This document shows positions 24,641 through 36,890 of a stretch of DNA of 64,000 bases, in pieces. A model generated the notes under the pieces. That model saw only the letters and a list, made by a program, of their open reading frames with translations, made no database searches and was not told where the DNA came from. Position 1 is the first letter of the stretch; each line of letters opens with the position of its first letter. Source of the DNA: Oryzias latipes (taxonomy: Eukaryota; Chordata; Actinopteri; Beloniformes; Adrianichthyidae); contig NC_019872.2 in the NCBI RefSeq assembly GCF_002234675.1, forward strand, positions 9,440,950 to 9,504,949. Direction: 5' to 3'. The translations under genes were made by a program, and so were the position numbers.

Positions 24641-24864
24641 TTACTCCATGCAGATTTCCTCTAGAGCAGTGATGTTTTGGGTCTGTTGCTGGGCAACACA
24701 GACCTTCAATTCCCTCCAAAGACTTTCTATGGGGTTGAGATCTGGAGATTGGCTAGGCCCCTCCAGGACCTTGAAATGCTTCTTACAACGCCACTCCTTT
24801 TTTACCCGGGCAGTATGTTTGGGATCGTTGTCATGGTGAAACACCCAGCCACATTTAATCCTTA
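24641..24864 (-). pseudogene. Tc1 transposase C-terminal remnant
   Basis: Minus-strand frame with [10 protein letters not shown] and [17 protein letters not shown], the second aspartate and third acidic residue regions of the Tc1/mariner DDE catalytic domain, followed by [11 protein letters not shown]. The N-terminal DNA-binding half and the first catalytic aspartate are absent; upstream the frame runs into the nested element. Not functional. Confidence 0.88.
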
Positions 24865-25550
24865 AGGCCCGTACACACCGGGACGAATATTCGCCAGGCG
24901 TTATTCGCCAGCGTTTTTCGCCACGTTTTTTGTGTTCACACCCAGGCGATTTTCGCTGACGATGAGTGGAGTGAACATGCAATTTCATTCCCTGACATTA
25001 GATGGCGCTTAATGTAAAACAGAAATACTCCTGTACACAAGGTGGCGCTGCGCAACTTTACGCTTCTTAAAGTCGCTTTTCACTCAGAAGAAGAGAGCAA
25101 GTATTTACACGCTTGTCAGAATCAAACAAAGAAAACATGAATATTTCAAGCACCAGTAGCTCCAACTGGTGCTTGGTTCGGGGATGTTTTAGAATGTCCG
25201 TCATTATTGCTTCGCGGCTGTGTAGACGCTACTTGGCGTCTATCTTCTTCGCTGGTATGTGTGCTCAGCAAGGCAGTTTTGTGTTTGAGCGCCCCCAAGT
25301 TGTGTTTTACTGTAACTTCAGAAGCTCCAGACACGTGAGCAAAAGCGCCGTTCTCATTGGTCGAGTAGATTTCGACGCGACGCGTCGAAAAAAAAAAACG
25401 AACCCGAGGCGTTTTTTTTTTTTGACGCTTTAACGCCTGGCGTTTTTTCGCGTCGGTGTGCACACTCTCGTTGGTGCCCTTTGTTTAGTCACGAGGCGTT
25501 AAACGTCGGCGAAAATCGCCGGCGAAATTCGTCCCGGTGTGAACAGGCCT
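24865..25550. mobile_element. 686-bp non-autonomous DNA transposon nested in the Tc1
   Basis: Terminal inverted repeats aggcccgtacacaccgggac (left) and aggcctgttcacaccgggac (right, reverse-complemented), continuing gaat on both. TTA duplicated at 24862-24864 and 25551-25553. The subterminal regions are rich in (t)tcgcc(a/g)gcg repeats in both orientations. A TTA duplication suggests PIF/Harbinger, though the left flank TTAA leaves Kolobok possible. Open frames inside show no transposase motifs. Confidence 0.75.
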
Positions 25551-25955
25551 TTAGACCACTCTTTGGTCTTGGCCATAGTGGAATTTGGAGTGTGACTGTT
25601 TGAGGTGGTGGATAGATGTCTTTTCTATAGATAACCAGTTCAAACATGTGCCATTGAGACAGGTAAAGAGTGGAGGACAGAGGATCCTCTTACTCTTACT
25701 CTCTCTTAGGTCTGTGAGAGCCAGAAATCTTGCTTGTTTGTAGGTGACAAAACACTTATTTTCCACCATAATTTACAAATAAATTCTTTAAAAATCAGAC
25801 AATGTTATTTTTTGGATTTTTTTTCTCATTTTATCTCTTAGTTTATCATATAATTGAGGTATACCTATGAGGAAAATCACGTCTTTCTCATTTTTCTAAG
25901 TGGGAGAATTTGCACAATTGACGGTTGACTAAACACTTCTTTGCCACACTGTGTA

Positions 25956-26039
25956 TGGACAAAAAAAAACACATTGGAAAGGAAAGGACACCCTTCACCA
26001 CCTTCAAGAACATCTGGAAATCCCACTTCATTACAACGT
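25956..26039. other. junction between Tc1 end and LINE fragment
   Basis: Short stretch after the Tc1 terminus; may be the 5' part of the LINE fragment that follows. Confidence 0.3.
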
Positions 26040-26475
26040 GCACAAATATATGCCTGGTTAACTCAAACATAGAGTCTTCCCTAATGTACAGAGCTGAAAC
26101 ATGGAGAACAACAAAAACCATCATCTACAGAGTACAGACTTTTTTATCAATTACTGTCTAAGAAGACTCCTCAAGATGAATTGGCCGGAAACCATCAGCA
26201 ACAAAGAGCTTTGGCAAAGAACAAACCAGGAGCCAGTGGAAGAAAAAACAAGAAAGAGAAGATGGGGTTGGATCACCCAAACTCTTAGGAAACCAAAATC
26301 CAGCATCACCTGTCAGGCTCTGATCTGGAATCCCCAGGGGAAGAGAAAGTGAGGAAAACCAAGGAACGTGTGGAGAAGTGACCTGGAGACTGATTCCAAG
26401 CAGACCAGTCACACCTGCGAGGGAGCTAGAGAGCATGCTCAGGATCTCCACGATGGAGGAGAACTGCGGATACCA
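26040..26475 (+). pseudogene. non-LTR retrotransposon ORF2 C-terminal fragment
   Basis: Two overlapping plus-strand frames together show the region after the reverse transcriptase of an RTE/jockey-type [21 protein letters not shown], a run of [44 protein letters not shown] and [12 protein letters not shown] frameshift near 26150 and stops after 26350 show it is dead. The catalytic RT and endonuclease domains are not in the window. Confidence 0.8.
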
Positions 26476-28329
26476 GGTTAACTAACTTGAAAGCAGTCAC
26501 GATGAAGAGAAAAATCTGCAGCTAAAACCATATAAGACTAATAAGAAGAAGTTAAGAATCAAGTATTGCTTTTGGTGCCAACATGCATCTTAAACTAAAA
26601 CTTTATTTGGAACTATTTGTATAGTTTGAACACAAGGCCTTTTACTGCAAGTCAGGAAGCAGAAGGGTAAAAGAAGAAGTGCTGATCTGGGGAGTGAAAA
26701 CAGCTTTTCTGTCAGGATTTGTGGCATTGAAAAAAGTTACGCCTGTCAGAACAGAAAAGATCGATGGGAAGCTGCTGGAAAACTACTTAAAATTGAAGCA
26801 ACTAAGTAATATATATTTTAAAAGCAAAAGAAATTCCTTATCATTTTGTGAAAAAGAAAATACATGGGGAGGTTGTAGTTCTTTAATGTGAATCTCTAAA
26901 AGTTAGGAAAGTTGAAAAGAAATTACAAAAATGTCAACATATTTATGTGGAATTATGTAAAGTTTTACAGTAAATTGTGTTTTTTTCTCTCTGTTTTCCA
27001 CAGTAACACTTAATATATTTCAAAGTGTCACATTTTAAATAAAATATTAATTGAAAGTATGTTTTGAACTCCCCTGCTCACAGGTACAGCTCCACGCAAC
27101 TTTGCACCAGAACAAATGTTAATTATTAAATAAATCAGGGGAGATAATATTGGACTTTGCTGCCCGTCCTGTTTCCTGGGGTGCAGAGCGGAAAAGCAGA
27201 AGTTTGGCCCAGAAAGTTCACTATGACTTTGGGTTCATGTGATGAGCACTCTAGTTGCTGATGGATGGAGGCCAGGCTCTGTGAGACAAGCCGGTCCTGC
27301 ACTGCATAAATATAATGGCTTACTTTGCCTCTTCATGACAACCTGATGAGTCATTTTATAAAGGAGTGATTTAGGGTCAACTTGTCCTTGGCTCCTTGTT
27401 CAGTTTAACTAATTTTTAATAAAAATTGCACCGGCCCTTACAAGTGACGGTAACCTCATATTTAAAGTCAGAAAAGTCAGAGTTAAAAAAAAAGTTTTAT
27501 TGAGATGTAAGTATTTAGTGTAAGTATTTAGAGCAGAAAAGCATTAACTGATTAAACTCGTCTGACAGGTCTGTTGGGCAACTGTCTTGCCTTGACTTGG
27601 GCAGCTGATTCACTTTCCAAAGTGTCACAGATACATTTCACCCCTCAACAGGAATGTCTTAAGCGCTGGGGGCTTGAATGTCATCAGTCACTGACAGCCA
27701 GAAGGACACACGACGGTCACCTGAACATCAGATATCAAGCACTTTGTAATTCAATCCAAACAAAGACATTACAAGCCAAGTATCCATATCGTTTAGTTAC
27801 ATGATAGATATGAAATCATTAAAGACCACAAATGGAGGTTAATTGATTCTGGGAGGTGTGTGGAGTCTATGGCATTTCTGGAAGATCAGTCTGTTATTGT
27901 GCTTTCATTTTTGATGTTTGTGACTTAACAGAGAACAAATCCATTAAATGCTGGATTCTATTGACATTTTACGCACAGCAGAGCAATGTCAACATATACA
28001 TGTATATTAAAAATTAAAAGGTTTTGTGTTACAGTGTCTCTGAAGTCTCTCATGCAATCCAGCCCTAATACATCTTCTCAGATGGTAAAGTACCTGAATC
28101 AAATGACCGTTAATTGGTCTGAGCCATAAAAGTATTAAAGGGATTCAATTCAAATTGTCATCACATTTGAAGGTCACTTCTTAAGGAATCTGAGAAAAAT
28201 TGAAGATACGGTACAAGAAAATTTATGCATGAACAAAAATTCCTTGTTCAAGTTTCTAAATGTTCAAAGTAAAGCCTTTTATTATAGTAGCTATTTCTGT
28301 GATGATGATATTATATTAATTCCCTTTAA
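26476..28329. other. intergenic, nothing recognised
   Basis: No exon-like or repeat-family sequence identified. Short open frames at 26679-26891 and 27574-27804 have no recognisable domain. Confidence 0.4.
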
Positions 28330-28534
28330 CCCTTGTGCTATCTTAGATGACCCCACCCTTACATTGACGTGTTCTCTCTACCATGACAAAGGTGGGTAAA
28401 GGTAGAAAGATTTCATGTGATCCATGGACACCAGTGAAGATCACAAACCATTGAAGAAAAACGGTTCAGAGCACTGTCTAGTGGGTCTAGATGACCCAAC
28501 TCCCAATGTTAAAGTGCCTAGAATAGCACAAGGG
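28330..28534 (+). mobile_element. piggyBac-like MITE, copy 1
   Basis: 205 bp. Ends cccttgtgctatcttag and, reverse-complemented, cccttgtgctattctag, with a perfect TTAA on both sides (28326-28329 and 28535-28538). The interior has the diagnostic aagatttcatgt, ccatggacaccagtgaagat and gcactgtctagtgggtctag segments. TTAA duplications and CCC-starting termini are features of piggyBac. Confidence 0.88.
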
Positions 28535-30539
28535 TTAAATAATATCCCTTCATTAACACAATAATGATATTATGTCACACCCATAAACACATCCAATGGA
28601 GAGGGATTTTACTTGCAACCCTGAATAGAGTGAAGATACCAAACAAACGGATATAAAAAGATAAATAGTCGTTCTCAGTGATCACATTTGATAGGATAAA
28701 TAAAACCATGTACAGCCGTTCATGCATGATTTCTGTGCTTAGAAAATATTCCTCTTTCTTTAGCTTCTTTCTTTGCATTAGCATTAAATTATCCCACTCT
28801 GTCATCCGTTAAAAACTCGGCGACCATCATAATTTTCCACTTTGAGCACAGTGAGATCAGCAGCCACAGCTAACTCGTTTGACTGAGTGATTTCGTTTTG
28901 TTTGGCCGTTTGCGTCTGTCTGGCTCCAGCTCACTCCATTACAAGTCTAAATTACTAATTAATGGCCCAGAGACAGGTGACACCAGCTCCTCAAGATCCA
29001 TTTACACCCCCATCCACTCCACTGTGCTTCTTCACTTCAGCCCTCGCCGCCATCCTGTCTTCTCCCCCTTCCACTCATCCCTTATTCATTCAGGAGTAGA
29101 GTACTGTTTAAGGAGCAAGTTGGTGTGCCGATAGAGATTGAAGGACAGCTGGAGCAGACAATAGAGGTGCACACTGCATTTGATATAACAGAGAAGGAGG
29201 TGATGTGTCACTGTCTTTACTGGAAGGTTGACAGATTAACCCTGGTCTCCAGTTGCTTACAAATCACCAACTGAAGGCTTTCATTTTAGCTCCACTACCA
29301 GAAGTCTTAAAGAAGAGGTCAGAAAAAGTGTTTGTCTTTAAGTGCTTTGGCATTTAGCGTTTGGCACAAGTATGAACCAAACCTTCAGTAGCTGCTGAAA
29401 CTACTTTGAGTTCTTGATATGCAAAAAAAAATACAAAAAACAGTGAATAAAACATTATTTATGAGGTAATATACTCAGCAGTGGACACACAAATCTTTGC
29501 TTGTCAAGTACAATGATCTCTCTGATCAAAAATTCTCTGATTTTTCTTGTACAGAATAAATTATCCCACTCAATGAATCAGTCAGAATATGTCCATTGTT
29601 AAACCCAGCACCATAAAGATGTGTTTTATAATGATTTTTTATGTATAAAATGTTTCCACAACTGTAACTGTTTTTCTTTCAATGTTCTGCAAGTAAACAG
29701 ATAATAGTTCAATAGATAATAGTTTGGTTGAGCTCCCTTCATGTGTTTTCATATCAGTTGACTCCTGCTTTTTCCAAAGGCATTTTTTGTCTGCTCCTGA
29801 TTCACAACAGTTAGAATAAAGAAACACTCAGAAATACAAATTTAAGCTTAATTTTCTTGATACGTGTCCTCTAACTTGAGAGAAATTCTGCAAGAATGTG
29901 TTGTAAAAACAGAAAAAAACATAGTTTTCATTGGAGTGGGAATTTTTTTACAATATCTTATTGTGCTGAAAGTTCTGAAAATACTTAAAAAAAATATTAC
30001 CTTCAACATTAGTCTATGAATTTGAGAATTCTGCCCCAAAAAAACAGAAAAGAAATTTCCCACCGTGGTTGGATATGTATCATTATATGGACAAACAACA
30101 GCTTCTCTCTTTGGCTGGTTATGTCAGTTAAATCACCTTCAAACATCCATGTCGCTGCAGAGAAAGATCAAAGAATATTTCAGATCAAACTCTGCTCCCT
30201 GTAGTACAACAGGACATTATGTGGCATCCGTCTTTCTCCGTCTGGAAGGACGTTAGCATAAAAGACTGCACATCCTGTAACTCGGTTACTTCCATTGCTA
30301 CTATTCTCTGTACAGATAAAATGTGAATGAATACTTTGATCCTTACATTTTTTTGTCATTGGGATTGAGGCTAGAGTCCATTTACTATAGAATTACACAC
30401 AGGTTTTGATTTGGAAAAAAAATAAAGACCCATAAAAATGTCCCGAAGCACAAAATGTCGCACTCCATTTATTAAAAGATGAATAGGACTTATCCGAATC
30501 CCAAAAACGTTTTTTTCTTTTGCACAATCACAGACACAC
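28535..30539. other. intergenic, nothing recognised
   Basis: AT-rich with no supported gene. At about 29925-29945 the text ttttcattggagtggga resembles one end of the 'acccactccaat' MITE family. Confidence 0.4.
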
Positions 30540-30870
30540 TCTCATTAAAAAAATACTTTATGGCATATTGCTTTATGGTTTATGGCATTTTTCTGATGGA
30601 GGATATATATTAAGAAATTTAAGATAAAAATTCAGTTTCTGAGTATTTCTTTAGTCAGATCAGGCGCACATAAAAAAAAATCACATTTGTGACGTAAATA
30701 AGAAAACTGGACAAACTCCTTGCTCTATTCCTTTCTGATGCATCCAGTTATAGACGTCTGGATTCATGTACGTCTTCGTTTTCCTCACCCGAGCTGGAAT
30801 CTGGCTCAAAACTGTAAGGCTGGATAGCTTCAATATTGCTCGCCATTTTTGTTGTACCAGTAATAGTTTT
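30540..30870. mobile_element. MITE ('acccactccaat' family), partial copy
   Basis: The interior closely follows the element at 8849-9191: tttttctgatggaggatata, then ttctgatgcatcca, gagctggaatctggctc, actgtaaggctggatagctt and ttgctcgccatttttgttgt. Both termini are degraded. Confidence 0.75.
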
Positions 30871-32151
30871 TGTCAATATTGAGCCTTTTTTCCATCTGAT
30901 GATCAAGCTACAGGTTAAAGTCCTGAAAAGCTTTAATTATCTAAGGGCTGCATCATTTTGATCAGCAATCCATCACTCGTCCACTCATTAGTATTTTTTT
31001 TACAAAACAGCAAACTGCCAGAAATAATGACCAGCTGGGAGAAAAATGCAACCATTAATGTTGTTAACAACCAGCCATTTGCATCTTGGTTGGTCTGCAC
31101 ACAGAACTCACTTCCTCACACGCTTACACACACACTGTGGTCAGGAGATAGGGAAGGGTAGCCTTGAGTAAATCAATTACGAGGTTCACTGTCAAGCTGA
31201 AGGCCCCGAGGATGGGATTGTAGCTCTATCAGCAGCAGCCTGAGAAAAAACAGCCACTCCTAAGCAGTCGTGGGTACATAAAGATAGAACACAGCTGTGC
31301 AGAACACAGGGGGATCTGGATAGAAAGGGGAAATAACAGAGCAGATTTCTTTGTTTCTGAGGCTGTTAACATCATTCTTTGTGCTTATCGGAAGCACCAG
31401 CATTGACAGTACTTTCAGTGTCTGTTGCCTTATACATTCCTAGTCTTGGTTTCTTTTTTTGTTTTTGCTTCACCACAATCACTTATGAGCAAAACTATTT
31501 TGATCCTGGTTTTTGTCAACTGAGAACTCAAACTTTTATTTGCATCTCAACAGTCTGGTCTTAAATCCAAGCATACAGATCTCACAAAGAAAATAACATT
31601 GACACCATTCAGTTCAAATGATCTTTTAATGCTAAAATAAAGCATTTGGAGGAGCACCAGTAGAAAATGAATAAATAAAACTAGCATCTCCATTTTACCT
31701 CTGGGAGGAAACTGTATTGACTATAAGATTGGATTAAAGAAGCAGATGCTTTTCAAATAAAAATTAGTTGGAGTCAGAGATGTTTTTTGAGCCAGAGCTT
31801 TGCAGCGATCATTGTTCCTGCACACTATAGTCTGACATCTGATATGGATTGATTTTGTTTACTTTCAATCATTGAATACATTCATTGGCACCCTCAGGGC
31901 ACAACTGAAATATGCCTTTTGTTTGAACAAGAGCAGACATCATATTGGGACTTCTACAGTTGTTTATATAGAGCACAAAGAGCATAGTTTTTATGCTAAT
32001 GCTAGAAAGGTGGAAAGAAGGATTTAATTAAATTAGTTTTGAGAGAATAAAAAACTGGCAGCTTTTTAGCAAAAGGAAAATATACATTTGTGTAGCATCT
32101 ACAATGAATATTTAGAGACTATTACAACATCGAACAACTGTCATATTTTAA
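30871..32151. other. intergenic, nothing recognised
   Basis: No gene or known repeat seen. Confidence 0.4.
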
Positions 32152-32356
32152 CCCTTGTGCTATCTTAGATCACCCCATCCATACATTGAAGTGTTATTCC
32201 TACCATGACAAAGGTGGATAAAGGTGGAAAGATTTCATGTAATCCATGGACACCAGTGAAGATCACAAATCATTGAAGAAAAATGGTTCAGAGCACTGTC
32301 TAGTGGGTCCAGATGACCCCACTCCCAATGTTAAAGTGCCTAGGATAGCACAAGGG
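32152..32356 (+). mobile_element. piggyBac-like MITE, copy 2
   Basis: 205 bp, same ends and interior as 28330-28534. Left flank TTAA; right flank TTAC (one substitution). Confidence 0.87.
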
Positions 32357-33650
32357 TTACTCCTGGAGATTGGAGGACCCAACATCAATTTTCTTCTGTG
32401 GTTTTAAAATGAATTATTATTTTTTTTGTGTTCATTTTGGGAAGCAGCAATTAGCACACAAACAAACAAACAAACAAACAACAAAAAAAAGAAAAACATA
32501 ATAAATAAATAAATGTAACTTGTTAATACATAAATAAATAGCAACCTGGTGCTCTCCAGGATTAAAAAATAGATCAAAATTTTATAACTTGATTAAAAAT
32601 AAATTAACACTATATTTGTTCTTGGAAAAAAAGTTATTGAAAATGTTGTTTTTCAAAAAATTCAATTTTCAATTCAATCACTTTTATTTGTATAGCCCAA
32701 ATTCCAACAACAGTCATCTCAATGGACTTTGTGCGGACAAATGTAGGGTAAAACATAAAATAAAAAAGATCATGAATACATACAATTCAATAGAAAAAAT
32801 CTAAACTGAACTAACCCAACTAAACTTGACATCCCACCCAGACCATCGCTACTAAGGAATAACTTGTTCATTTCTTTCTTTATTTACATTAGTGCTTAGG
32901 GAGATGTATAAACATAGCAAACACTGAGAAATAATTTGCAGATATTTTGGAATTTTGATACTTGATCTGATATGCCATGATGCATTCTGATAGTGTTATA
33001 TCGGTCTATTTTACATAATTATTACTTCATCTTTGTCATATGATTTATTGATACTTAAAGATTCTTAAGGACCTGAGACTCTGTTGGTATGTTATAAATA
33101 TCTGATAGAAGTTTTGAACCGGGTAATTATAAATCATGTAAAGAAAATTGTAAGGTAGAAGAGGGGTGGCTTTAAACAAATTCGCTTAACTCCCTTTCAA
33201 GCAATCTATGATTTAATGAATAATTATTAATTATTATGTTTGATCTTTGTGGGTGTAAAACTTTTATTTATTTATTTATCAAATCAGGGGAACTTGGAGG
33301 AACTTCAGTGTTCAGTTCCTCATTCTCTCTGGCGCCCTCTTCGCCTTTTTCTCTTTGTCGCCTCCTGGCTTGCGCTCTCTTCCTGTGACAGGCGTCAAAA
33401 ATACCACCAAAGGAGCGCACATCAGCAGCTTTCCAGTCAGCTGGGAGGCTGATGTCCAACGATCCGATGCATAAAGCCCCTACAGACAACTACTTCCAGG
33501 AACACGCGCGGAGCCGAATGTAAAAAAGCGGAGCGCTTTTTCTTTTGCGCTTTATTTTGACAAAAATGCCACTCCTGGTTTATTCGACTTTGTCTCAAGT
33601 GTGAGTCTGCCTCTTTTTTAGAAAAAAAAATCTTCTTGTTTTGGACGAAC
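32357..33650. other. intergenic and probable tpbgl 5' region
   Basis: At about 32655-32735 the segment cacttttatttgtatagccc followed by gtcatctcaatggacttt is a common teleost interspersed-repeat tail. From about 33290 the sequence becomes pyrimidine-rich and GC-richer, likely promoter and 5' untranslated region of the gene starting at 33651. No clear TATA box. Confidence 0.4.
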
Positions 33651-34727
33651 ATGATGAGGAATATGATTTGGAGACTTTACAGTTCAGATCGTTCTTGGGT
33701 TTTTTCTGTGTGGAATCAGTGGTGCGTGTTTTACGCAGCAGCTGCGTGCTTGCTGTTTACGCCCGTCAGGGCGGACGACACCTGTCCCTCATCGTGCGCC
33801 TGTGCCAGAGAGTGGGGAACGGTGAACTGTTCGTCCGCTGACGAGGAGACCGACGTGCCGACAGAAATACCGACCTGGACTTCCACTCTCATCCTCAAAG
33901 GGAGAAACATTTCAACTTTATCCACTCGTGCGTTCACTCCCAACGGTACAGAGTTGGAAATAATAACACTGTTGCTGCCCAATAACGGGATCCAGGCTAT
34001 TGAGCCCTACGCTTTCCGTGGTCTCACCCGTTTACATGTCCTAGATCTCAGCCACAACCAGCTGGAGTCCATTTCACCCCGAGCTTTCCATGGATTACCA
34101 GAGTTGCGCTCACTTTACTTGAATTCCTCCTTTTTGCCCCCTGCCACAGCGCAGCTCCAAAACGCGCTCAGCGCACAAACTTTGCGCAACCTCCACAGAC
34201 TGGAGTTAGCAGGAAATGACCTGAAGTCTATACCCCTAGAGAAATTAGACATTTACCGCCTGCACGATTTAGTGTTGGTGAATAACTCTTTGGAGAAAAT
34301 CGAGAGGGAAAATATTAGCAGTTTGTACAGGCAAAAGCGCATCCGTGTCTACCTATCTTTGAATCCATTTCGATGTAACTGTGACCTGGAGGCGTTTTAC
34401 TACTGGCTGAAGAACTCTTCGCAGTGCCCGGATGCTGCGCGCATCCTGTGCAGTGAACCAGAGAGTAAGAGGGGCATCCCTGTGGAAAAGCTGCGGGGGG
34501 AGGATGTGGACTGCATGAACGAGAACCTGGAGGCGGTTTCATACGTGCTCCTCGGTATAGTGTCGGCTCTCATCGGAGTGGTGTTTCTCATGGTGCTCTA
34601 TCTCAACCGGAGAGGCATCAAACGGTGGCTCAACAACATCCGAGAGGCGTGCAGGGACCAGATGGAGGTTTACCATTACCGCTATGAGCAGGACTCAGAC
34701 CCGAGGCTGGCCAGTGTGGCAGTTTAA
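33651..34727 (+). CDS. tpbgl: trophoblast glycoprotein-like LRR membrane protein
   Basis: 358-residue type I membrane protein of the TPBG (5T4/WAIF1) family; family members modulate Wnt signalling at the cell surface. Single exon, as is usual for the coding part in this family. Order: hydrophobic signal segment (about 20-42), LRR N-cap with C45, C49, C51, C60, leucine-rich repeats (about 80-240, including LHVLDLSHNQLESI), LRR C-cap with C242, C244, C267, C288, transmembrane helix (about 296-317), and a conserved short tail with RGIKRW, REACRDQME and YHYRYEQDSDPR ending in VAV. Potential N-glycosylation at N86, N98, N158, N211, N221, N255. Start taken at 33651; M5 is an alternative. The tail looks more like TPBGL than TPBG, and coa4 lies nearby as in human 11q13, but tpbga/tpbgb is not excluded. 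Confidence 0.9.
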   Translation: MMRNMIWRLYSSDRSWVFSVWNQWCVFYAAAACLLFTPVRADDTCPSSCACAREWGTVNCSSADEETDVPTEIPTWTSTLILKGRNISTLSTRAFTPNGTELEIITLLLPNNGIQAIEPYAFRGLTRLHVLDLSHNQLESISPRAFHGLPELRSLYLNSSFLPPATAQLQNALSAQTLRNLHRLELAGNDLKSIPLEKLDIYRLHDLVLVNNSLEKIERENISSLYRQKRIRVYLSLNPFRCNCDLEAFYYWLKNSSQCPDAARILCSEPESKRGIPVEKLRGEDVDCMNENLEAVSYVLLGIVSALIGVVFLMVLYLNRRGIKRWLNNIREACRDQMEVYHYRYEQDSDPRLASVAV

Positions 34728-36429
34728 CCTGCTGTAACCGGATCCCAGAGCTGCCCTATGGAGGGGACGTCATGAAAAACAATAAGTCAGTGGTTTCAAC
34801 CCAGTTACATAACCTTCAGGAACTGGTTGCATGTCTGAGTTTGGGACATCTACAAAGCCAAAGGCTGTCAAACTGTAAAAGACAAAACATATTTTCCATA
34901 CTGTAAATAACTTGAGCAAGGTGTGCACAAAGTGAACTCCATCATCCCATGTGTAATCATTAATACCTTTAATTCTGTGGCAAATTTACCCTTAAGTAGA
35001 AAAGCTGCAGTAAAGACGGAACTCCTTGCTGTTATTGCTGGTTTACTGATGAAACAATGCATGGATGAGCAAGGTATTCAACTTTTAATCCATTGTGGTA
35101 GTGCATGATGCAAATAGCCTAAGGTAAGAAATGAGAAAAGGACAGGTTTGTTGGAGTGCCATGTTTGTTTTCAGCAGGGCAGTTTTTCTGAAAATCAACA
35201 TATCATTTGATGTGAGGTTTCAATGAAGCTTCGACAGGGCAGTACTGACCTTGCATGCAACTGTAGGCAACGCTTAAATAAATGGTGATCGTTAAAAAAG
35301 GGGAGTTAGCGGTGTTTATGTCAGTACTTTTTAAGCGTCACTGCCAGGCTTCAGCACATTCAGTGGATGAAGTTTTTTTTAATTTTTTGTGTGTGTTTAA
35401 AGCAAATGCTATTGAGCGGGGCTCAATGAGCAGCAACAACATTATCATTACAATTCAGCATAAAAGAGCAGCCTTATCTGCTTTTTTAAGGGAATAGAGA
35501 GTGACAGGCCAGGTCATGAAGAATACCACTGCAAGACTGAGATGTGTCATCCTCACTCCGACCTTTTTTTATAATGTTGAGAATGATGATTGGCCTGCAT
35601 GGCATGCCGTGCAGCTACCCCTCCACGTCCCTAAAGATCTGTTTGAAAATCAAAAACATTTCAAAATCAAATTCCTTTATGGAGATTTAATTGTGTGTTT
35701 GTGTTACACAACCTCAGGGACAACAGTATTGACACCAGAGCAAAAAGAAGTTCTCCTTTTTCACATATGCTTATTAAAATAGAAAAACATTTCTGAAAAT
35801 TTTTTAATTTTAAGAACTGCTTAAATGCTCTTATGTTGGCAGATCTAAAGTATTTGATGCAAGACAAATTCTCTTTGACATGCAAATGTTTGCATGCACA
35901 GAAAAAATAACTGGACAAAAACGTTTAAACAGAATTCCTTTGGTTATGATAATCTGTAATTAAGAGTTTACATGTTATTTTTCACCTCCATGCCAAGCGT
36001 TCATGAGTCAGCAACAGAGGATGGGCTTTTAGACAACAAGATCAAAAGGTGGCACTACGTGCTGACGTGCCACTGTTCCATCAACTGTCATTTTGTGTAG
36101 GAAGGCTAGGGAGAAAAATGCAATCATTCAGAGAGTCATGTGAAAGTATGACATTGTTTTAGTGCTGTATGCATGCTCGATATCACAATCCAAAACCAAG
36201 CAAAGCTGCAGTGAAAAGATCACATGGACAATCTTTGTCCTTGTGAAGGTTCCTAAGTGCATGAAATAAGCTGTGGGAGCTGTCTCACTTCCTTCACTGT
36301 CCTCTCAAGTGCATCAGCTCATCCTTCATGAAGAAAAATGTTAGCATTTATTCTTACATTTTAACAATTTTAAAAAAATCAGCAACAATGGGAGAACTTT
36401 TTTGCTCCAATTCCTTTTTATTTTTTGAT
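34728..36429. other. tpbgl 3' flank and intergenic DNA
   Basis: Possible 3' untranslated sequence of the upstream gene followed by AT-rich DNA. No further gene recognised. Confidence 0.4.
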
Positions 36430-36890
36430 CCTTTATCAAAGATGCATGATCTGCTCTGTAGGTCCAAAACATGAACTTGCAGGAAATGCCGTTTGGGGAA
36501 TGGTCTGACTGGTACCATCTGATAGAAAGGCATAAGTAACTCAAAGAACCACAACCGAGTTCTGCAGAAGAGCATCTTAGAACGCACAACTCATCCGACC
36601 TTGAAGCAGATGGGCTACAGCAGCTGAAGACCACACTGGGTGCCACTCCTGTTAGAACAGGAAACTGAGGCTACAATTCACACAGGCTCACCAAAACTGG
36701 ACATTTGAAAATTGGAAAAAACATTTCCTGGTCTGATGAGTCGCCATTTCTGCTGTGACATCCAGGAGTTAATGTTAAAATTTGGGGTCAAGAACATGAA
36801 AACATGAATCCATCCGGCCTTGTATCAACAGTTCGACTGGTGGTGGTGGTGGTGTGATGGTGGGGGAATATTTTGATTTTGAATGCATTT
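36430..36890 (+). pseudogene. decayed Tc1-like transposase remnant
   Basis: The plus strand holds tggtctgatgagtcgccatt (WSDESPF, around a catalytic aspartate of Tc1-like transposases), preceded by caaaactggacatttgaaaa and followed after about 90 bases by a (TGG)n-rich stretch where GGVMVWG-like residues are expected. Frameshifts and stops throughout. A different Tc1 lineage from the copies at 18.9 and 24.3 kb. Confidence 0.55.

Larger units (their letters stand above)
24321..25955 (-). mobile_element. Tc1-like transposon, internally deleted and carrying a nested element
   Basis: Long terminal inverted repeats of about 200 bp: the left end has ggcaaaaaaaagtgtttagtc and cttgaaagaggcctctaat; the right end, reverse-complemented, has the matching ggcaaagaagtgtttagtc. 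TA dinucleotides flank both sides, as expected for Tc1/mariner. A minus-strand transposase remnant is at 24641-24864 and the transposase start region at about 25551-25580 (the MAKTKEW-like start). Much of the middle of the transposase is missing, and a second element occupies 24865-25550. Confidence 0.85.

Noticed and set aside
25113-25463. 106- and 105-codon frames inside the nested transposon
   Set aside because: Opposite-strand overlapping frames in a TIR element with repeated tcgcc words; no transposase motif.
33731-34591. Minus-strand frames opposite the tpbgl-like gene
   Set aside because: Shadows of the real plus-strand coding sequence.
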